A stretch of DNA of 54,666 nucleotides from an uncultured Prevotellaceae bacterium (GCA_902779745.1 CACZCT010000003.1:1-54666), one strand, 5' to 3'. Counted from the first letter of the stretch, positions 25,444 through 35,315 are shown. A program made the numbers and translations. The notes: generated from the letters alone by a model not told the origin.

Positions 25444-26881
25444 ATGCTCCCATTCTTAAACGGTCAACCTCTTCCTCGGTGAGGTAACGCCAGTCACCAC
25501 GACGCAGGTTCTTCTTGGTCAGTCCGGCAAACTGTACACGATCGAGTTTTGTCACCTTATAACCCAGGCTCTCGAAGATACGTCGTACAATACGATTCTT
25601 ACCAGAATGAATCTCAATACCCACCTGTTTCTTGTCAACAGGATCGGCATACTGGATGTCGTCAGCCTTAATCTCTCCATCCTCTAAGGTGATACCCTCT
25701 GCTATCTGCTGCATGTCATGAGCTGTCACGTTCTTGTCGAGGAACACGTGATAGATCTTCTTCTTCAGGAACTTCGGATGCGTCAATTTAGAGGCGAGGT
25801 CACCGTCGTTGGTCAACAGCAACACACCAGTGGTATTACGGTCCAGACGACCTACAGGATAGATACGCTCAGGACAGGCACCCTTGACAAGGTCCATCAC
25901 CGTCTTACGCTGCTGGGGATCGTCACTGGTCGTCACATAGTCCTTGGGTTTATTGAGCAATACATATACTTTCTTCTCCGGAGTCACTGGAGTCTCATGG
26001 AAGAGGACACTATCTGTGCGAAGCACCTTGGTACCCAATTCCGTAACCACCTGGCCGTTGACAGATACTACACCAGCCTGGATGAAATCATCAGCCTCAC
26101 GACGGCTGCATACACCAGCATTGGCGAGGAACTTATTCAGACGGATGGGCTCGTTGGGATCGTAGTTCTCCTCCTTATACTCAATGCGCTTCTTCATGCT
26201 ATACTTAGCATTGGGATCATAATCGGCAGTGCGCTGACGATAGCCGCCACGCTGCTGACCATAACCGCCACGCTGTTGATAACCACCACGCTGCTGTCCA
26301 TAGCCGCCACGCTGCTGTCCATAGCCGCCACGCTGCTGATAACCACCACGAGGTTGGTAGCCACCCTGCTGATAACCGCCACGGGACTGGAAAGCACTAC
26401 GAGGCTGGTATCCACCCTCCTCACCTTCTGCCTGTTGGTTGTAACGGGGACGATAGCCGCCTTGTTGATAGTTTCCGCCCTGCTGGTAGTTACCACGGGG
26501 TTGATAACCACCACGCTGCTGGTAGCCACCGCCTTGCTGATAATTGTTACGAGGACGATAGCCACCCTCGCTATTATTGGGATTAAAACGGGGACGATAA
26601 CCACTGTGTGGCTGACCGTATTCTCCCTGAGAACGCTGGGGGGCACTGCTCTGCAAGCCTGCACCAAAGCCCTCAGGACGGAAACCGCCTTCGTCTTGAC
26701 TCTGATTACGATTGTAACCGCCCTGGTTGTAGGGGCGTGTCTGTTGATGAATACGCGGACGAGGTGAACGTCCTACTTTGTAACCTTGGTAACCGCCCGT
26801 CTGGCTCTGACCCTCACGGCTTGTCGCATTCTGCTGCTCAGCGGACTGCTCTTCTGTTTTCTTTTCGTTTTCTAATTCCAT
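25436..26881 (-). CDS. rRNA pseudouridine synthase (RluB/RsuA family) with RGG/GYQ-rich N-terminal domain
   Basis: A 481-residue protein in two parts. The C-terminal ~240 residues are an RsuA/RluB-type pseudouridine synthase: S4 domain ([22 protein letters not shown] near residue 243, given here as its key start), catalytic Asp in [19 protein letters not shown], and [18 protein letters not shown]. It would modify 23S or 16S rRNA. The first ~230 residues are low-complexity Gly/Gln/Tyr/Arg (units such as [18 protein letters not shown]), basic and presumably disordered, giving twice the usual length. Such RGG-rich tracts bind RNA and favour condensation in eukaryotes; here that is inference. Overlaps asnS. 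Confidence 0.88.
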   Translation of the reverse strand: MELENEKKTEEQSAEQQNATSREGQSQTGGYQGYKVGRSPRPRIHQQTRPYNQGGYNRNQSQDEGGFRPEGFGAGLQSSAPQRSQGEYGQPHSGYRPRFNPNNSEGGYRPRNNYQQGGGYQQRGGYQPRGNYQQGGNYQQGGYRPRYNQQAEGEEGGYQPRSAFQSRGGYQQGGYQPRGGYQQRGGYGQQRGGYGQQRGGYQQRGGYGQQRGGYRQRTADYDPNAKYSMKKRIEYKEENYDPNEPIRLNKFLANAGVCSRREADDFIQAGVVSVNGQVVTELGTKVLRTDSVLFHETPVTPEKKVYVLLNKPKDYVTTSDDPQQRKTVMDLVKGACPERIYPVGRLDRNTTGVLLLTNDGDLASKLTHPKFLKKKIYHVFLDKNVTAHDMQQIAEGITLEDGEIKADDIQYADPVDKKQVGIEIHSGKNRIVRRIFESLGYKVTKLDRVQFAGLTKKNLRRGDWRYLTEEEVDRLRMGAYE

Positions 26882-26897
26882 ATTACTGTTTGTTGAT

Positions 26898-26929
26898 TTT
26901 TTAGTTCGGAAGCCTCCCGGCTCCCGCTT
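26898..26929 (-). other. Possible hairpin in the leader of the pseudouridine synthase gene
   Basis: On the minus strand GGGAGCC-GGGA-GGCTTCC forms a 7-bp stem (one G-T) about 25 bases before the ATG. It is followed by A-rich, not T-rich, sequence, so it is not a standard terminator in this direction. It could be an mRNA-processing or attenuation structure, or chance. Confidence 0.3.
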
Positions 26930-26943
26930 GTGTTGTTAATAAT

Positions 26944-28290
26944 TTAAATACCTGTATAATTCATAGGCGTAATCGCCATTAATTCTTCTTTTACCTCCAC
27001 ACTGACATCGAGTCCCTTGATAAACTCATGAATCAATTCAGGAGTCATCTTCTGATTGGTACGGGTGAGTGCCTTCAATGCCTCATAGGGATGCGGATAG
27101 GCCTCACGACGCAGGATGGTCTGGATAGCCTCAGCAACCACAGCCCAAGTATTATCAAGGTCTTCCTGCAATTTCTCTTCATTGAGGATGAGTTTACGAA
27201 GTCCTTTGAGCGTGCTCTGGATGGCAATCAAGGCATGTCCCATAGGAACACCCACGTTACGGAGTACCGTCGAGTCTGTCAGGTCACGCTGCAGACGACT
27301 AACGGGCAATTTCTGTGCCAGGAATTGCAAGATGGCATTAGCAATACCGAGGTTACCCTCCGAGTTCTCGTAGTCGATGGGGTTTACCTTGTGCGGCATC
27401 GCACTACTACCTACCTCACCGGCCTTGATCTTCTGCTTGAAGTATTCCATGGAGATATACATCCAGAAGTCGCGGTCGAGGTCGATGATGATAGTATTGA
27501 TACGGCGCATGGCATCGAAGATGGCACCCAGCCAGTCATAGTTGCTGATCTGTGTCGTCCACTGCTCACGCTCCAGTCCGAGTTTCTCACTGACAAACTT
27601 ATTACCGAACTCACGCCAGTCATACTGCGGATATGCCACATGGTGGGCGTTGTAGTTACCCGTAGCACCGCCGAACTTAGCGGTAATCGGAGTATCCTTC
27701 AGTCCACGCAACTGTTCCTCCAAGCGATAGACATACACCATCACCTCCTTGCCCAGACGGGTCGGAGAGGCTGGCTGTCCATGCGTCTTCGCAAGCATCG
27801 GCACATTCTTCCACTGCTCGGCATAGTCGTTCAACTGCTCAATGAGTTCCTCCACCATTGGGTAATACACTTCCTCCAGTGCTTCTTTCACGGAGAGAGG
27901 TACACTGGTGTTGTTGATGTCCTGCGAAGTCAGTCCGAAATGAATAAACTCCTTGTACTTCTCAAAGTCGCCAATCTTGTCGAGTTCCTCTTTGATGAAA
28001 TACTCCACTGCCTTCACGTCATGATTGGTCGTCTTCTCGATTTCCTTCACACGTGCAGCATTCTCCTCCGTAAAGTTGCGGTAGATGTCACGCAATAGTT
28101 CGAAAAGGCTATGGTCGAAATCTTCCAGTTGCGGCAATGGCAGTTCACAAAGCGTAATGAAGTACTCTATCTCCACACGTACCCTATAGCGAATCAACGC
28201 ATACTCAGAGAAATAGCCTGCCAGTTGCCCGGTCTTGTTCCTATAACGGCCATCAATAGGCGAAATGGCTGTCAATACGTCTAATTCCAT
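26944..28290 (-). CDS. purB: Adenylosuccinate lyase
   Basis: A 448-residue enzyme of the fumarase/aspartase superfamily that acts twice in purine synthesis: SAICAR to AICAR, and adenylosuccinate to AMP, each releasing fumarate. Visible: N-terminal AISPIDGRYRNKT, THGQPASPTRLGKE, and signature GSSAMPHKVNPIDYENSEGN near residue 290 carrying the flexible catalytic Ser loop. Length is typical of the E. coli-type enzyme. It is first gene of a leftward set continuing with the pseudouridine synthase and asnS, under a well-formed promoter at 28345-28375. Confidence 0.95.
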   Translation of the reverse strand: MELDVLTAISPIDGRYRNKTGQLAGYFSEYALIRYRVRVEIEYFITLCELPLPQLEDFDHSLFELLRDIYRNFTEENAARVKEIEKTTNHDVKAVEYFIKEELDKIGDFEKYKEFIHFGLTSQDINNTSVPLSVKEALEEVYYPMVEELIEQLNDYAEQWKNVPMLAKTHGQPASPTRLGKEVMVYVYRLEEQLRGLKDTPITAKFGGATGNYNAHHVAYPQYDWREFGNKFVSEKLGLEREQWTTQISNYDWLGAIFDAMRRINTIIIDLDRDFWMYISMEYFKQKIKAGEVGSSAMPHKVNPIDYENSEGNLGIANAILQFLAQKLPVSRLQRDLTDSTVLRNVGVPMGHALIAIQSTLKGLRKLILNEEKLQEDLDNTWAVVAEAIQTILRREAYPHPYEALKALTRTNQKMTPELIHEFIKGLDVSVEVKEELMAITPMNYTGI

Positions 28291-28344
28291 TATTCTTTCT
28301 TAATACCTTAAATCTGTAATATAGCTATATTTCCAATTGGACTG

Positions 28345-28375
28345 CAAAATTAATAATAATCATGCAGACTACAAA
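28345..28375 (-). promoter_or_regulatory. Promoter of purB
   Basis: Minus-strand TTTG (28372-28375), 19-bp spacer, TAATTTTG (28345-28352): a textbook Bacteroidota promoter, with a leader of about 45-50 nt. Confidence 0.75.
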
Positions 28376-28440
28376 ATATATTTAAGTTTTTTTGATGTAA
28401 CAATGAAGTCTGTGAATTTTTGAAAGTCGCAAATTATTAC

Positions 28441-28473
28441 AAATAAAAACTTCTCTCCAATACAGAGAAAAGT
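28441..28473 (-). terminator. Terminator after tRNA-Val(TAC)
   Basis: Minus-strand ACTTTTCTCT pairs with AGAGAAGT (two-base bulge) around a 7-nt loop and is followed by TTTTATTT, just downstream of the tRNA. Confidence 0.6.
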
Positions 28474-28482
28474 CTCTATTTG

Positions 28483-28557
28483 TGGGCGTTGACGGATTCG
28501 AACCGCCGACCCTCTGCTTGTAAGGCAGATGCTCTAAACCAGCTGAGCTAAACGCCC
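28483..28557 (-). tRNA. tRNA-Val (anticodon TAC)
   Basis: Acceptor GGGCGTT/AACGCCC, anticodon stem TCTGC/GCAGA with loop CTTACAA (anticodon TAC), T stem GGCGG/CCGTC with loop TTCGAAT, discriminator A. CCA is not encoded. Confidence 0.93.
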
Positions 28558-28577
28558 TTATTTCTTGTAAGCGGGTG

Positions 28578-28585
28578 CAAAGGTA
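28578..28585 (-). promoter_or_regulatory. -7 promoter box for tRNA-Val(TAC)
   Basis: Minus-strand TACCTTTG followed by CACCC lies 20 bp upstream of the tRNA 5' end. Confidence 0.65.
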
Positions 28586-28635
28586 AGGCATTTTTTTGAA
28601 TCTGCCAAACTTTTGCACCACTTTTTTTGTTTTTC

Positions 28636-29061
28636 TTATAATTTATATAAATCACTTGCTGCCATGAGGTCTATTTTCTTCTCTGCGAGAATACGCTCAC
28701 AACTCTCCAAATCAGTAGGACGAATCACAACATGAGCCACATCGCCATTGGCAAACGAATACATATACTCGATAAAGACACCAGCGTCAGACAGCAGCCT
28801 GAGCACCTTAGCAAGAGAGCCACTGGTATTGGGGCATACGAAGCCGATTACATCCGTGATCTTCACGGCGAAATGGGCTGCCTTCAACACTTGGTATGCT
28901 TTGTCAGGATCACTGACAATACAACGGAGGATGCCGAAGTCAGAGTTATCGGCAATACTCATGGCAGAGAGGTTGATGCCTGCCTCACCTAGCACATCAG
29001 TCACTTCCGTGAGACGGCCAGACTTGTTTTCCAAGAAAACGGATAATTGTTTTGCTAACAT
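28636..29061 (-). CDS. Tandem ACT-domain protein
   Basis: A 141-residue protein made of two ACT domains: residues ~1-65 (LSVFLENKSGRLTEVTDVLGEAGINL) and ~68-141 (GFVCPNTSGSLAKVLRLLSDAGVFIEYMYSF). ACT domains bind amino acids or related small molecules. This two-ACT type is often encoded beside PaaK-like ligases, as here (19 bp downstream of the ligase gene), so it may sense the ligase substrate or product, for example an aromatic amino acid-derived acid. That partnership is inference. No catalytic domain is present. Confidence 0.85.
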   Translation of the reverse strand: MLAKQLSVFLENKSGRLTEVTDVLGEAGINLSAMSIADNSDFGILRCIVSDPDKAYQVLKAAHFAVKITDVIGFVCPNTSGSLAKVLRLLSDAGVFIEYMYSFANGDVAHVVIRPTDLESCERILAEKKIDLMAASDLYKL

Positions 29062-29080
29062 AATATGATTGTTTTATAGT

Positions 29081-30379
29081 TTACAATTTTCGATTGTCAA
29101 TAACGCGCTTTGCCTTACCAGTAGAACGCTCGATACCCTTTGGCTCAACCAGTTTGATCTTGAAGCCCAGTCCGATGACGCTGCGCAGTTCTGCCTCCAG
29201 TTTCTTCTGCAGCCCCACCATCGTCGCCATATCGTCTGTGAAAAACTCTTCTTTCACCTCCACCTTCAACTCACTGGTATCGGTGTTGTTGACACGATCC
29301 ACTGTCAACAGGAAATGGGGCTCATATTCCGGCAACTTCAAGATGACATCCTCAATCTGGGATGGGAATACATTGACACCACGGATAATCAACATGTCAT
29401 CGCAACGACCCAAGATACGATCCATACGGACAAATGTGCGTCCACACTGACATTTCTCATAGTGCAGTGCCGTCAAGTCGTGAGTACGATAGCGCAACAA
29501 AGGCATACCCTCCTTGGTTAGGTGCGTAAAGGTCAACTCACCCAATTCGCCCTCAGGCATTGGCTCACCCGTCTCAGGATTGAGTATCTCTGGATAGAAA
29601 TAGTCCTCATTCAAGTGTGTGCCACACTGGTGTTCGCACTCATAGCCTACACCAGGACCCGCAATCTCAGATAGTCCATAGATATCATAGGCCTTGATGC
29701 CCAAACTTTCTTCTAGTTTCTGGCGCATCTTCTCCGTCCATGGCTCTGCTCCGAATACACCAACCTTCAGTTTAAACTCATCACGGGGATATTCGCACTC
29801 CCGCAATGCCTCGCCTAAGAACATCGCGTATGAGGGCGTACAGCAGAGAATGGTCGTACCGAAGTCGTGCATCAGCGTCATTTGCTTCTGTGTATTACCA
29901 CTTGAGATAGGGATTACACTGGCACCAATATTCGTAGCGCCATCATGGGCACCCAAACCACCAGTAAATAAGCCATAACCATAGGCCACCTGAAAGATAT
30001 CGTCCTTCGTAGCGCCATAAGCAGTAAATGCACGTGAGATAGCCTCTGCCCACATAGATAAGTCCTTGCGGGTATACAACACCACCACGGGTTTGCCCGT
30101 CGTACCAGAAGAGGCATGGATGCGCACGATCTGACTCATCGGCACTGCGGCAAGTCCGAAGGGATAGTTGTCACGAAGGTCTATTTTATTAGTAAACGGC
30201 AACTTGACGATATCGTCTATGTCCTTGATATCGCCAGGCTCCAAGCCCATCTCTTGAAATTTCTTACGATAAAACGGCGTGTTATGATAGACATACTCCG
30301 CCATCTTTCTCAGTCTGATGCTCTGGATCTCACGTAACTGTTCACGATCCATACATTCTACACTCTCATTCCAAATCAT
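29081..30379 (-). CDS. paaK: Phenylacetate--CoA ligase (PaaK-like)
   Basis: A 432-residue AMP-forming ligase. AMP-binding loop HASSGTTGKPVV near residue 96, YGLSEIAGPGVGYEC near residue 235, RTHDLT near residue 305 and C-terminal RSTGKAKRVIDNRK with the catalytic Lys region are all present. The family activates phenylacetate (or indoleacetate, other aryl acids) to the CoA thioester; in anaerobes with paired ACT proteins it probably links to arylpyruvate oxidoreductase reactions. No paa ring-degradation genes are nearby, so aerobic phenylacetate catabolism is unlikely. Start Met1 at 30379; promoter at 30433-30440 behind a 7-bp tandem repeat. Confidence 0.9.
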   Translation of the reverse strand: MIWNESVECMDREQLREIQSIRLRKMAEYVYHNTPFYRKKFQEMGLEPGDIKDIDDIVKLPFTNKIDLRDNYPFGLAAVPMSQIVRIHASSGTTGKPVVVLYTRKDLSMWAEAISRAFTAYGATKDDIFQVAYGYGLFTGGLGAHDGATNIGASVIPISSGNTQKQMTLMHDFGTTILCCTPSYAMFLGEALRECEYPRDEFKLKVGVFGAEPWTEKMRQKLEESLGIKAYDIYGLSEIAGPGVGYECEHQCGTHLNEDYFYPEILNPETGEPMPEGELGELTFTHLTKEGMPLLRYRTHDLTALHYEKCQCGRTFVRMDRILGRCDDMLIIRGVNVFPSQIEDVILKLPEYEPHFLLTVDRVNNTDTSELKVEVKEEFFTDDMATMVGLQKKLEAELRSVIGLGFKIKLVEPKGIERSTGKAKRVIDNRKL

Positions 30380-30432
30380 TGCTTTCTTGATATTTATTGG
30401 TTTGCGTCTAAATTATATAGTTTTGTGTGATG

Positions 30433-30440
30433 CAAAGGTA
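30433..30440 (-). promoter_or_regulatory. -7 promoter box for the paaK-ACT unit
   Basis: Minus-strand TACCTTTG followed by CATCACAC, about 55 bp upstream of the paaK ATG. The position expected for the -33 element falls in the 7-bp tandem repeat. Confidence 0.6.
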
Positions 30441-30450
30441 CAACATTTAA

Positions 30451-30480
30451 ATGAGAAATGAGAAATGAGAAATGAGAAAT
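30451..30480 (+). repeat. 7-bp tandem repeat upstream of paaK
   Basis: ATGAGAA is repeated four times without interruption, followed by AT. Because 7 is not a multiple of 3 the repeat is not coding; it lies between the paaK promoter and the ompA terminator. Confidence 0.85.
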
Positions 30481-30502
30481 TTTCAGTTAAAGACATTTTT
30501 TA

Positions 30503-30536
30503 CAAAAAAAATCCCAGGTACTTCCGGTACCTGGGA
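30503..30536 (-). terminator. Terminator of the ompA-like gene
   Basis: CCCAGGTAC and GTACCTGGG form a perfect 9-bp stem with a 5-nt loop, followed on the minus strand by eight T. Located 27 bp after the stop codon. Confidence 0.9.
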
Positions 30537-30562
30537 AACTCTTATCGCTTGTATGAATTAAA

Positions 30563-31720
30563 TTACTTCAACTCAACAGTAGCACGACGGTTGAAGCTGA
30601 TTGGAGACAGCGTATCTACGCCACCAGCAGCTGCAGTCTCGATATTAGCACGGTCAACACCCATGTTAACAAGAGCATCAGCAACAGCCTCGGCACGCTT
30701 CTGAGACAAGCTCTGGTTGAAGTTAGCACTACCAGTCTTGCTGTCAGCATAACCAGTTACAACAATCTTAGTGTTGTTAGCCTTAGCAGCATCAGCAATA
30801 GCCTGTACGTTCTGGAGATCCTTCTGAGAAGCAATCTTAGACTTGCCAATGTTGAAGAATACTGATACAGGAGCAGAAACAACTTCCTTCACAATCTTCT
30901 CACCACCCTTAGCCTCTGGGCACTTGTGATTCTTGATCAGGTTGTTCAAACGACTAATCTCTGCATTAGCATCAGCAAGCTGAGCGTTCAGAGCGTCGAT
31001 CTGACCCTGAGAGAGAGCCTTAATAGCCTCTACGTCCGGAGTCTTGTTCCAACTAGCACTACCGAGGTTGTAAGTCAAACCAACTTCAACACTGATGGTG
31101 CGGTCCATTTTCTTGATAGAATTCTTTTTAGATGCATAGCCTTGCTTGAAACCGTCGAAACGAGGCTCAAACAGACCGTAGTTGATGTCGAGGTTAATGG
31201 CAACCTTCCTGCTCAGGCTGAAGGTATTCAAGATACCAGCATTCAGATCCATGGCATAAGTGTTGTAGCTCATGTTACGACCTACACCAGCACCAAAGTA
31301 AGGAATGAAATTCCATACGCGGTTCGGATTGTAACCACAGAACATGTTGCTGAGGTTGAACAGAACCTGCTCATTGATAACCCAGTACTTGCTAGCATTG
31401 GTGCTCTTGTCCTCAGAGATTACAGAACGACCCCAAATACCTGTGAACTTTGTACGAAGTCCCAGACCAGGAGTGAACCACTTACCAACGGCTACAGAGA
31501 AACCGAGGTTAGTGCGATAGCCCTTGAACAACTTGTCAAACTTGACAGCTGAGCCCTCCTGACTTCCCCAGAAAGAAGTTCCAACAGCATTAGCCTGAAC
31601 AAACCAGTTGCTCCAGAAAGAATTAGTAGATACGCTGTACTTTTCTGTGGGTACAGCATCCTGTGCCATTGAGGCAACAGAAACACCGGCAAAAGCCAGT
31701 ACCATTAATAACTTTTTCAT
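30563..31720 (-). CDS. OmpA-family outer-membrane protein
   Basis: A 385-residue protein. The start at 31720 gives a standard signal peptide (LLMVLAFAGVSVASMAQ); the frame extends 45 bp upstream but into the leader. Residues ~25-230 resemble an eight-stranded beta-barrel, a helical/Asn-Ala linker follows (QIDALNAQLADANAEI, coiled-coil-like), and residues ~285-385 form an OmpA-C peptidoglycan-binding domain (VFFNIGKSKI, TGYADSKTGSANFNQSLSQKRA, NRRATVEL). It would tether the outer membrane to peptidoglycan and is probably highly expressed: it has a strong promoter and a strong terminator. It resembles the major OmpA-like proteins of Porphyromonas and Prevotella. Confidence 0.9.
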   Translation of the reverse strand: MKKLLMVLAFAGVSVASMAQDAVPTEKYSVSTNSFWSNWFVQANAVGTSFWGSQEGSAVKFDKLFKGYRTNLGFSVAVGKWFTPGLGLRTKFTGIWGRSVISEDKSTNASKYWVINEQVLFNLSNMFCGYNPNRVWNFIPYFGAGVGRNMSYNTYAMDLNAGILNTFSLSRKVAINLDINYGLFEPRFDGFKQGYASKKNSIKKMDRTISVEVGLTYNLGSASWNKTPDVEAIKALSQGQIDALNAQLADANAEISRLNNLIKNHKCPEAKGGEKIVKEVVSAPVSVFFNIGKSKIASQKDLQNVQAIADAAKANNTKIVVTGYADSKTGSANFNQSLSQKRAEAVADALVNMGVDRANIETAAAGGVDTLSPISFNRRATVELK

Positions 31721-31773
31721 ACCTATACTAAATATTAATGTAAAATTGTTATACACTTTTATCAATTATTGTG

Positions 31774-31804
31774 CAAAAGTAAACATTTATTTTAAATCTA
31801 CAAA
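31774..31804 (-). promoter_or_regulatory. Promoter of the ompA-like gene
   Basis: Minus-strand TTTG (31801-31804), 19-bp A/T-rich spacer, TACTTTTG (31774-31781), giving a leader of about 50 nt. Confidence 0.75.
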
Positions 31805-31855
31805 CTTTTTTCGCAAAAAATTGCACTTTTTTAATAAAATAATTGTTTTATATCA

Positions 31856-31885
31856 CTTTTTAGGATACCTAAACCCCTAAAAAAG
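31856..31885 (-). terminator. Possible A/T-rich terminator after mutL
   Basis: CTTTTTTAGG and CCTAAAAAG form a stem of about 9 bp just after the mutL stop codon. There is no strong T-run beyond the stem, so it is weak. Confidence 0.35.
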
Positions 31886-31891
31886 ATAAAT

Positions 31892-33673
31892 TCATCCTAA
31901 TAATTGTTCTATTTCCTTTTGGGGGAGTATACAAAGGACTGCTTTGCCATCGGGAGAATAGTTCACGTTCGAGCAAGCGAAAAGTTCATTGACGATATTT
32001 TCCATCTCCTCATTACTCAACACCTGCCCCTGTGGAATAGCTGCATGACGAGCAAGGCTCAAGGCAAGAGAAGAGTGAATGTCCTGAAGATTACCTGCCC
32101 CTTTCTCAATAGTATCATTGACCATGTCTTGTATCAACTGGATATAGTTAAGTCCGTCCAACCCTGCCGGTATTGCCTGAATTCCATAGCTATACCGTCC
32201 AAGATCTGCCAATTCGAAGCCCATCGCGTTCAATTCCGGAATAATCCGCTCCAAGACGACTGCATCAGAAGGAGGGAACTGCACCACTTCCGGGAAGAGT
32301 ATCCGTTGGCTGTTCCCTGTCTGCGACTCCAACTGAGATAAATATTTTTCATAACGAATCCGCACATCGGCACGATATTGGTCAATAATCATCAGTCCTG
32401 ACTTGACTGCCGTCATGATATAGCGTCCCTTATATTGATAATGTATAGGAGATTTATCCTCCGTCTCAAACATTTCCACTTCCGCAGGCTGCTGCTCTGG
32501 CAACTGCTCATAGAGCCGTTCCCATCCTTCCACCACCTTCTTAGGTTGTGTGGGTCGCTGCTGCTTGAAGGGATTATAAGCCGGATTATAGGTCGGCATC
32601 GGTGGTACCTTCTGTGGTTGTACCGGATCAAACACAGGAATCTCAGGACGCCCCTCCGTATCAAAATCTATCTGGGGAATCTCACAGAACTTACCGAGGG
32701 CATCTTTGACAGCTGCCATAAGAATTTGCCAGATGGCTTGTTCGTTCTCAAACTTGATCTCCGTCTTCGTAGGATGGATATTCACATCGATATCGGATGG
32801 TGCCACCTCAAAATAGATGAAATACGGAATCTGCATTCCCACCGGTATCAGGCGGTCGAAAGCCTGCATCACCGCTTTATGGAAATAGGCATGCCTCATA
32901 AAACGCCCATTCACGAAAAAATAGTCGTGGGACCCTTTCTTTCTTGCAGACTCCGGTTTCCCCACAAAACCAACTATTTTACAGACAGCTGTCTCCACTT
33001 CCACTTCCAGCAAGTCCTGGTTAAAGCGTTTGCCAAACACATCGACAATACGTTGGCGAAGCGAACCGCTTTTCAGATTCATCAACTCCTGTCCATTACT
33101 ATGGAGGGAGAAACAGATTTCGGGATATACCAGTACGATACGTTCAAAAGCCGTCAGAATATTATTCAACTCCGTGGCATTCGTCTTCAGAAACTTACGA
33201 CGAGCAGGGACATTGAAGAAAAGGTTCTCAACCTTGAAGTTACTGCCGACAGGACAGCTTACCAGCTCCTGTCCTTCCACTCTCGACGCTGAGAGTCGCA
33301 GGCAAATACCCAGTTCGTTGTCTGCCATCCTGGTACGTAGTTCCACCTGTGACACAGCTGCTATAGAAGGTAATGCCTCTCCACGGAAACCCATCGTTGT
33401 CAGTGCGAACAAGTCGTCTGCCTTCCGGATCTTGGAAGTAGCATGCCGCTCGAAGGCTAGGCGGGCATCTGTCTCTGACATTCCTTTACCGTCGTCAATC
33501 ACCTGAATAGAGGTACGACCAGCGTCCACTACCAATACACGGATGTTACGGGCTCCTGCGTCTACCGCATTCTCCACTAGTTCCTTGACCACAGAGGCAG
33601 GACGCTGGATAACCTCTCCTGCTGCAATTTGGTTGGCAACGGAATCCGGCAATAACTGTATCACATCACTCAT
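31892..33673 (-). CDS. mutL: DNA mismatch repair protein MutL
   Basis: A 593-residue mismatch-repair protein linking MutS recognition to strand removal. GHKL ATPase motifs are at the N-terminus: [25 protein letters not shown] and [13 protein letters not shown]. The linker is Pro/Gln-rich (residues ~345-400). The C-terminal domain lacks the endonuclease signature DQHA-x2-E-x4-E: the equivalent stretch near residue 430 reads [12 protein letters not shown]. Overlaps the upstream OstA-like gene by 8 bp, as last gene of a long leftward set. Whether this genome has MutH or another nicking system is not visible here. Confidence 0.93.
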   Translation of the reverse strand: MSDVIQLLPDSVANQIAAGEVIQRPASVVKELVENAVDAGARNIRVLVVDAGRTSIQVIDDGKGMSETDARLAFERHATSKIRKADDLFALTTMGFRGEALPSIAAVSQVELRTRMADNELGICLRLSASRVEGQELVSCPVGSNFKVENLFFNVPARRKFLKTNATELNNILTAFERIVLVYPEICFSLHSNGQELMNLKSGSLRQRIVDVFGKRFNQDLLEVEVETAVCKIVGFVGKPESARKKGSHDYFFVNGRFMRHAYFHKAVMQAFDRLIPVGMQIPYFIYFEVAPSDIDVNIHPTKTEIKFENEQAIWQILMAAVKDALGKFCEIPQIDFDTEGRPEIPVFDPVQPQKVPPMPTYNPAYNPFKQQRPTQPKKVVEGWERLYEQLPEQQPAEVEMFETEDKSPIHYQYKGRYIMTAVKSGLMIIDQYRADVRIRYEKYLSQLESQTGNSQRILFPEVVQFPPSDAVVLERIIPELNAMGFELADLGRYSYGIQAIPAGLDGLNYIQLIQDMVNDTIEKGAGNLQDIHSSLALSLARHAAIPQGQVLSNEEMENIVNELFACSNVNYSPDGKAVLCILPQKEIEQLLG

Positions 33674-35315
33674 CAGACAATCCTCCTTTCCTGTTCAGCT
33701 TCTGTTTGGGAGCCTCCCTTCGCTTAACTTCCTTCAACTCCTGTCCTGCCTTCTTAGGACGCCAATTAAAAATATCCTCCTTATTACGGGGACGTATATA
33801 GTCAAACCACGCATACCGTGGAAGGAAATACTTCGAAGGGGGAATCTGGGTCATCGGATAGAGAGTACCTGTCGGTTTCTCCATCCATATCTTTTTCATC
33901 TTACGCTTCTCCAGATACATTTTCATCAAAGGTGTCTCCGTATAGTTCAGACCTATCAGGGAACTGTCCGACTCGTCAACGGGGTAATAGACAATCAGCA
34001 CATTGCCTTTTGCATCCGTCTCATAAATCTCCCCGTTCTCAAAAAAGGCGAACATATCATTCGACGACACCTGATTAAAATGAACGGAGTCTGGCATCTG
34101 CTCCGTGGAGAAAGCCTGTCCGGCAACATGCGCCCTGTTGATGGTGGAGTCTTTCATATAGACACGGATTACCTCTCCGAATAACTGTTGGTTAGCATTC
34201 CATACAATAGGGTCGCGGTACATTGTCATGCAAGAGTCTTTCGAATTGTACACCAATGAATCACACACAGCCTGAACATCCATCCGATACGCGCGAACCT
34301 TATTATAGGCATGAACCTTACGGTATACAGAATCCGTATTTATGTTAAACGTAAAGAGCTTAAAGGTGTCTGCATGCATATAGAGAGTATCTTTTTGGGA
34401 ATAGTCCATGGCGACCGCCCGCTTGGTGGCCATGGCATAGCCTGTCGAGTCATTGTACTCACAATAGTCTGCCGTCAGACCGTTTTTATTCGTGGAGTCG
34501 GTGTAGACGACATTCCAATAGGCATGACTCGTTCCCTTTTTGCTGTCATGATAGACACTATCGCCCACGATGGTACGCCCTTCGTCTTTCACCACAGAAC
34601 GCCCGAAAAGTTCCGAAGCCTCCGTTTTAGTGTTGTAATAACCATCCTCACTGTAAATGTGACTGGTACCTGAGGTAATATTCGACGGTCCGACGATATG
34701 GGCACGGGAGGTCTGGGTATCATAATACAGAGAGTCGGTGGTCATATAGAAATTCTTGTCACGAAGGCGCACATCATAATAGAAAATCGCCATCTTAGTA
34801 TCCGTATGATATTCCCCCCAGTCACTCGTCAGCGTAGAAGTGCCATCCACGAGTTTTCCACCCTCGAAGAAATTACCGAAGTTATACAATCTGTCGTAAT
34901 CCAGACTATCTGTATACAGGGTTGACTGACGATGCTTCAAAATGACGTTATAGCGTGCCTGGGCAATTTGGGCATTTCCGTCGTAATAGGCATAGTCACT
35001 GAAGAGTTTCAAGGTGTCGCCTTGTAGCATCTTCACATGTCCGAAAGCCTCAAAAGAGTTGGTCTGCTGGAAGAAATTGGCACTGTCGCAATAAAGATTG
35101 GCACCCATGTGACGGAAATGCACATTACCCGTCAGTATCTGTGCATCCCCATTACGATACTGGTCGTATCTCAACTGGTCAGAATGAACCAGATAGACGC
35201 GTTTGTCATCTGTCCGCTTGCGGGTGGTGTTACGCTTGCGGGTTGGCTGCATCGCCCAAACGAGACTCAGCCCGAACAGGCACAGCAACATAAACGCTAC
35301 TGTTCGGAGTTTCAT
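33666..35315 (-). CDS. OstA/LptA-like exported protein
   Basis: A 549-residue exported protein (signal peptide [13 protein letters not shown]). From about residue 42 it has repeated short beta-strand units typical of the OstA/LptA jellyroll ([56 protein letters not shown]). These proteins bind or bridge lipopolysaccharide across the periplasm. It is much longer than LptA (~185 residues), as usual for the Bacteroidota OstA-like family. The C-terminus is basic and rich in Lys/Arg. The gene overlaps the upstream PPIase gene by four bases and mutL by eight, which ties it to envelope assembly chaperones. Confidence 0.82.
   Translation of the reverse strand: MKLRTVAFMLLCLFGLSLVWAMQPTRKRNTTRKRTDDKRVYLVHSDQLRYDQYRNGDAQILTGNVHFRHMGANLYCDSANFFQQTNSFEAFGHVKMLQGDTLKLFSDYAYYDGNAQIAQARYNVILKHRQSTLYTDSLDYDRLYNFGNFFEGGKLVDGTSTLTSDWGEYHTDTKMAIFYYDVRLRDKNFYMTTDSLYYDTQTSRAHIVGPSNITSGTSHIYSEDGYYNTKTEASELFGRSVVKDEGRTIVGDSVYHDSKKGTSHAYWNVVYTDSTNKNGLTADYCEYNDSTGYAMATKRAVAMDYSQKDTLYMHADTFKLFTFNINTDSVYRKVHAYNKVRAYRMDVQAVCDSLVYNSKDSCMTMYRDPIVWNANQQLFGEVIRVYMKDSTINRAHVAGQAFSTEQMPDSVHFNQVSSNDMFAFFENGEIYETDAKGNVLIVYYPVDESDSSLIGLNYTETPLMKMYLEKRKMKKIWMEKPTGTLYPMTQIPPSKYFLPRYAWFDYIRPRNKEDIFNWRPKKAGQELKEVKRREAPKQKLNRKGGLSDE

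Noticed and set aside
26220..26560. CRISPR-like regularly repeated sequence
   Set aside because: The units are irregular in-frame codons of the GYQ/RGG domain, with no constant repeat/spacer structure and no cas genes nearby.
25718..26767. Long antisense frame rich in Thr, Ile, Leu opposite the RGG-rich pseudouridine synthase
   Set aside because: Its repetitive sequence is just the complement of the GYQ/RGG codons; no start signal or domain.
28382..28621. Possible small protein of 79 codons
   Set aside because: It runs through tRNA-Val(TAC); the SAGLEHLPYKQRVGGSNPS pattern is the usual artefact of translating a tRNA gene.
29081..30379. Aerobic phenylacetate degradation cluster
   Set aside because: Only the CoA ligase and an ACT protein are present; no paaA-E, paaG/Z or paaF/H-like genes.
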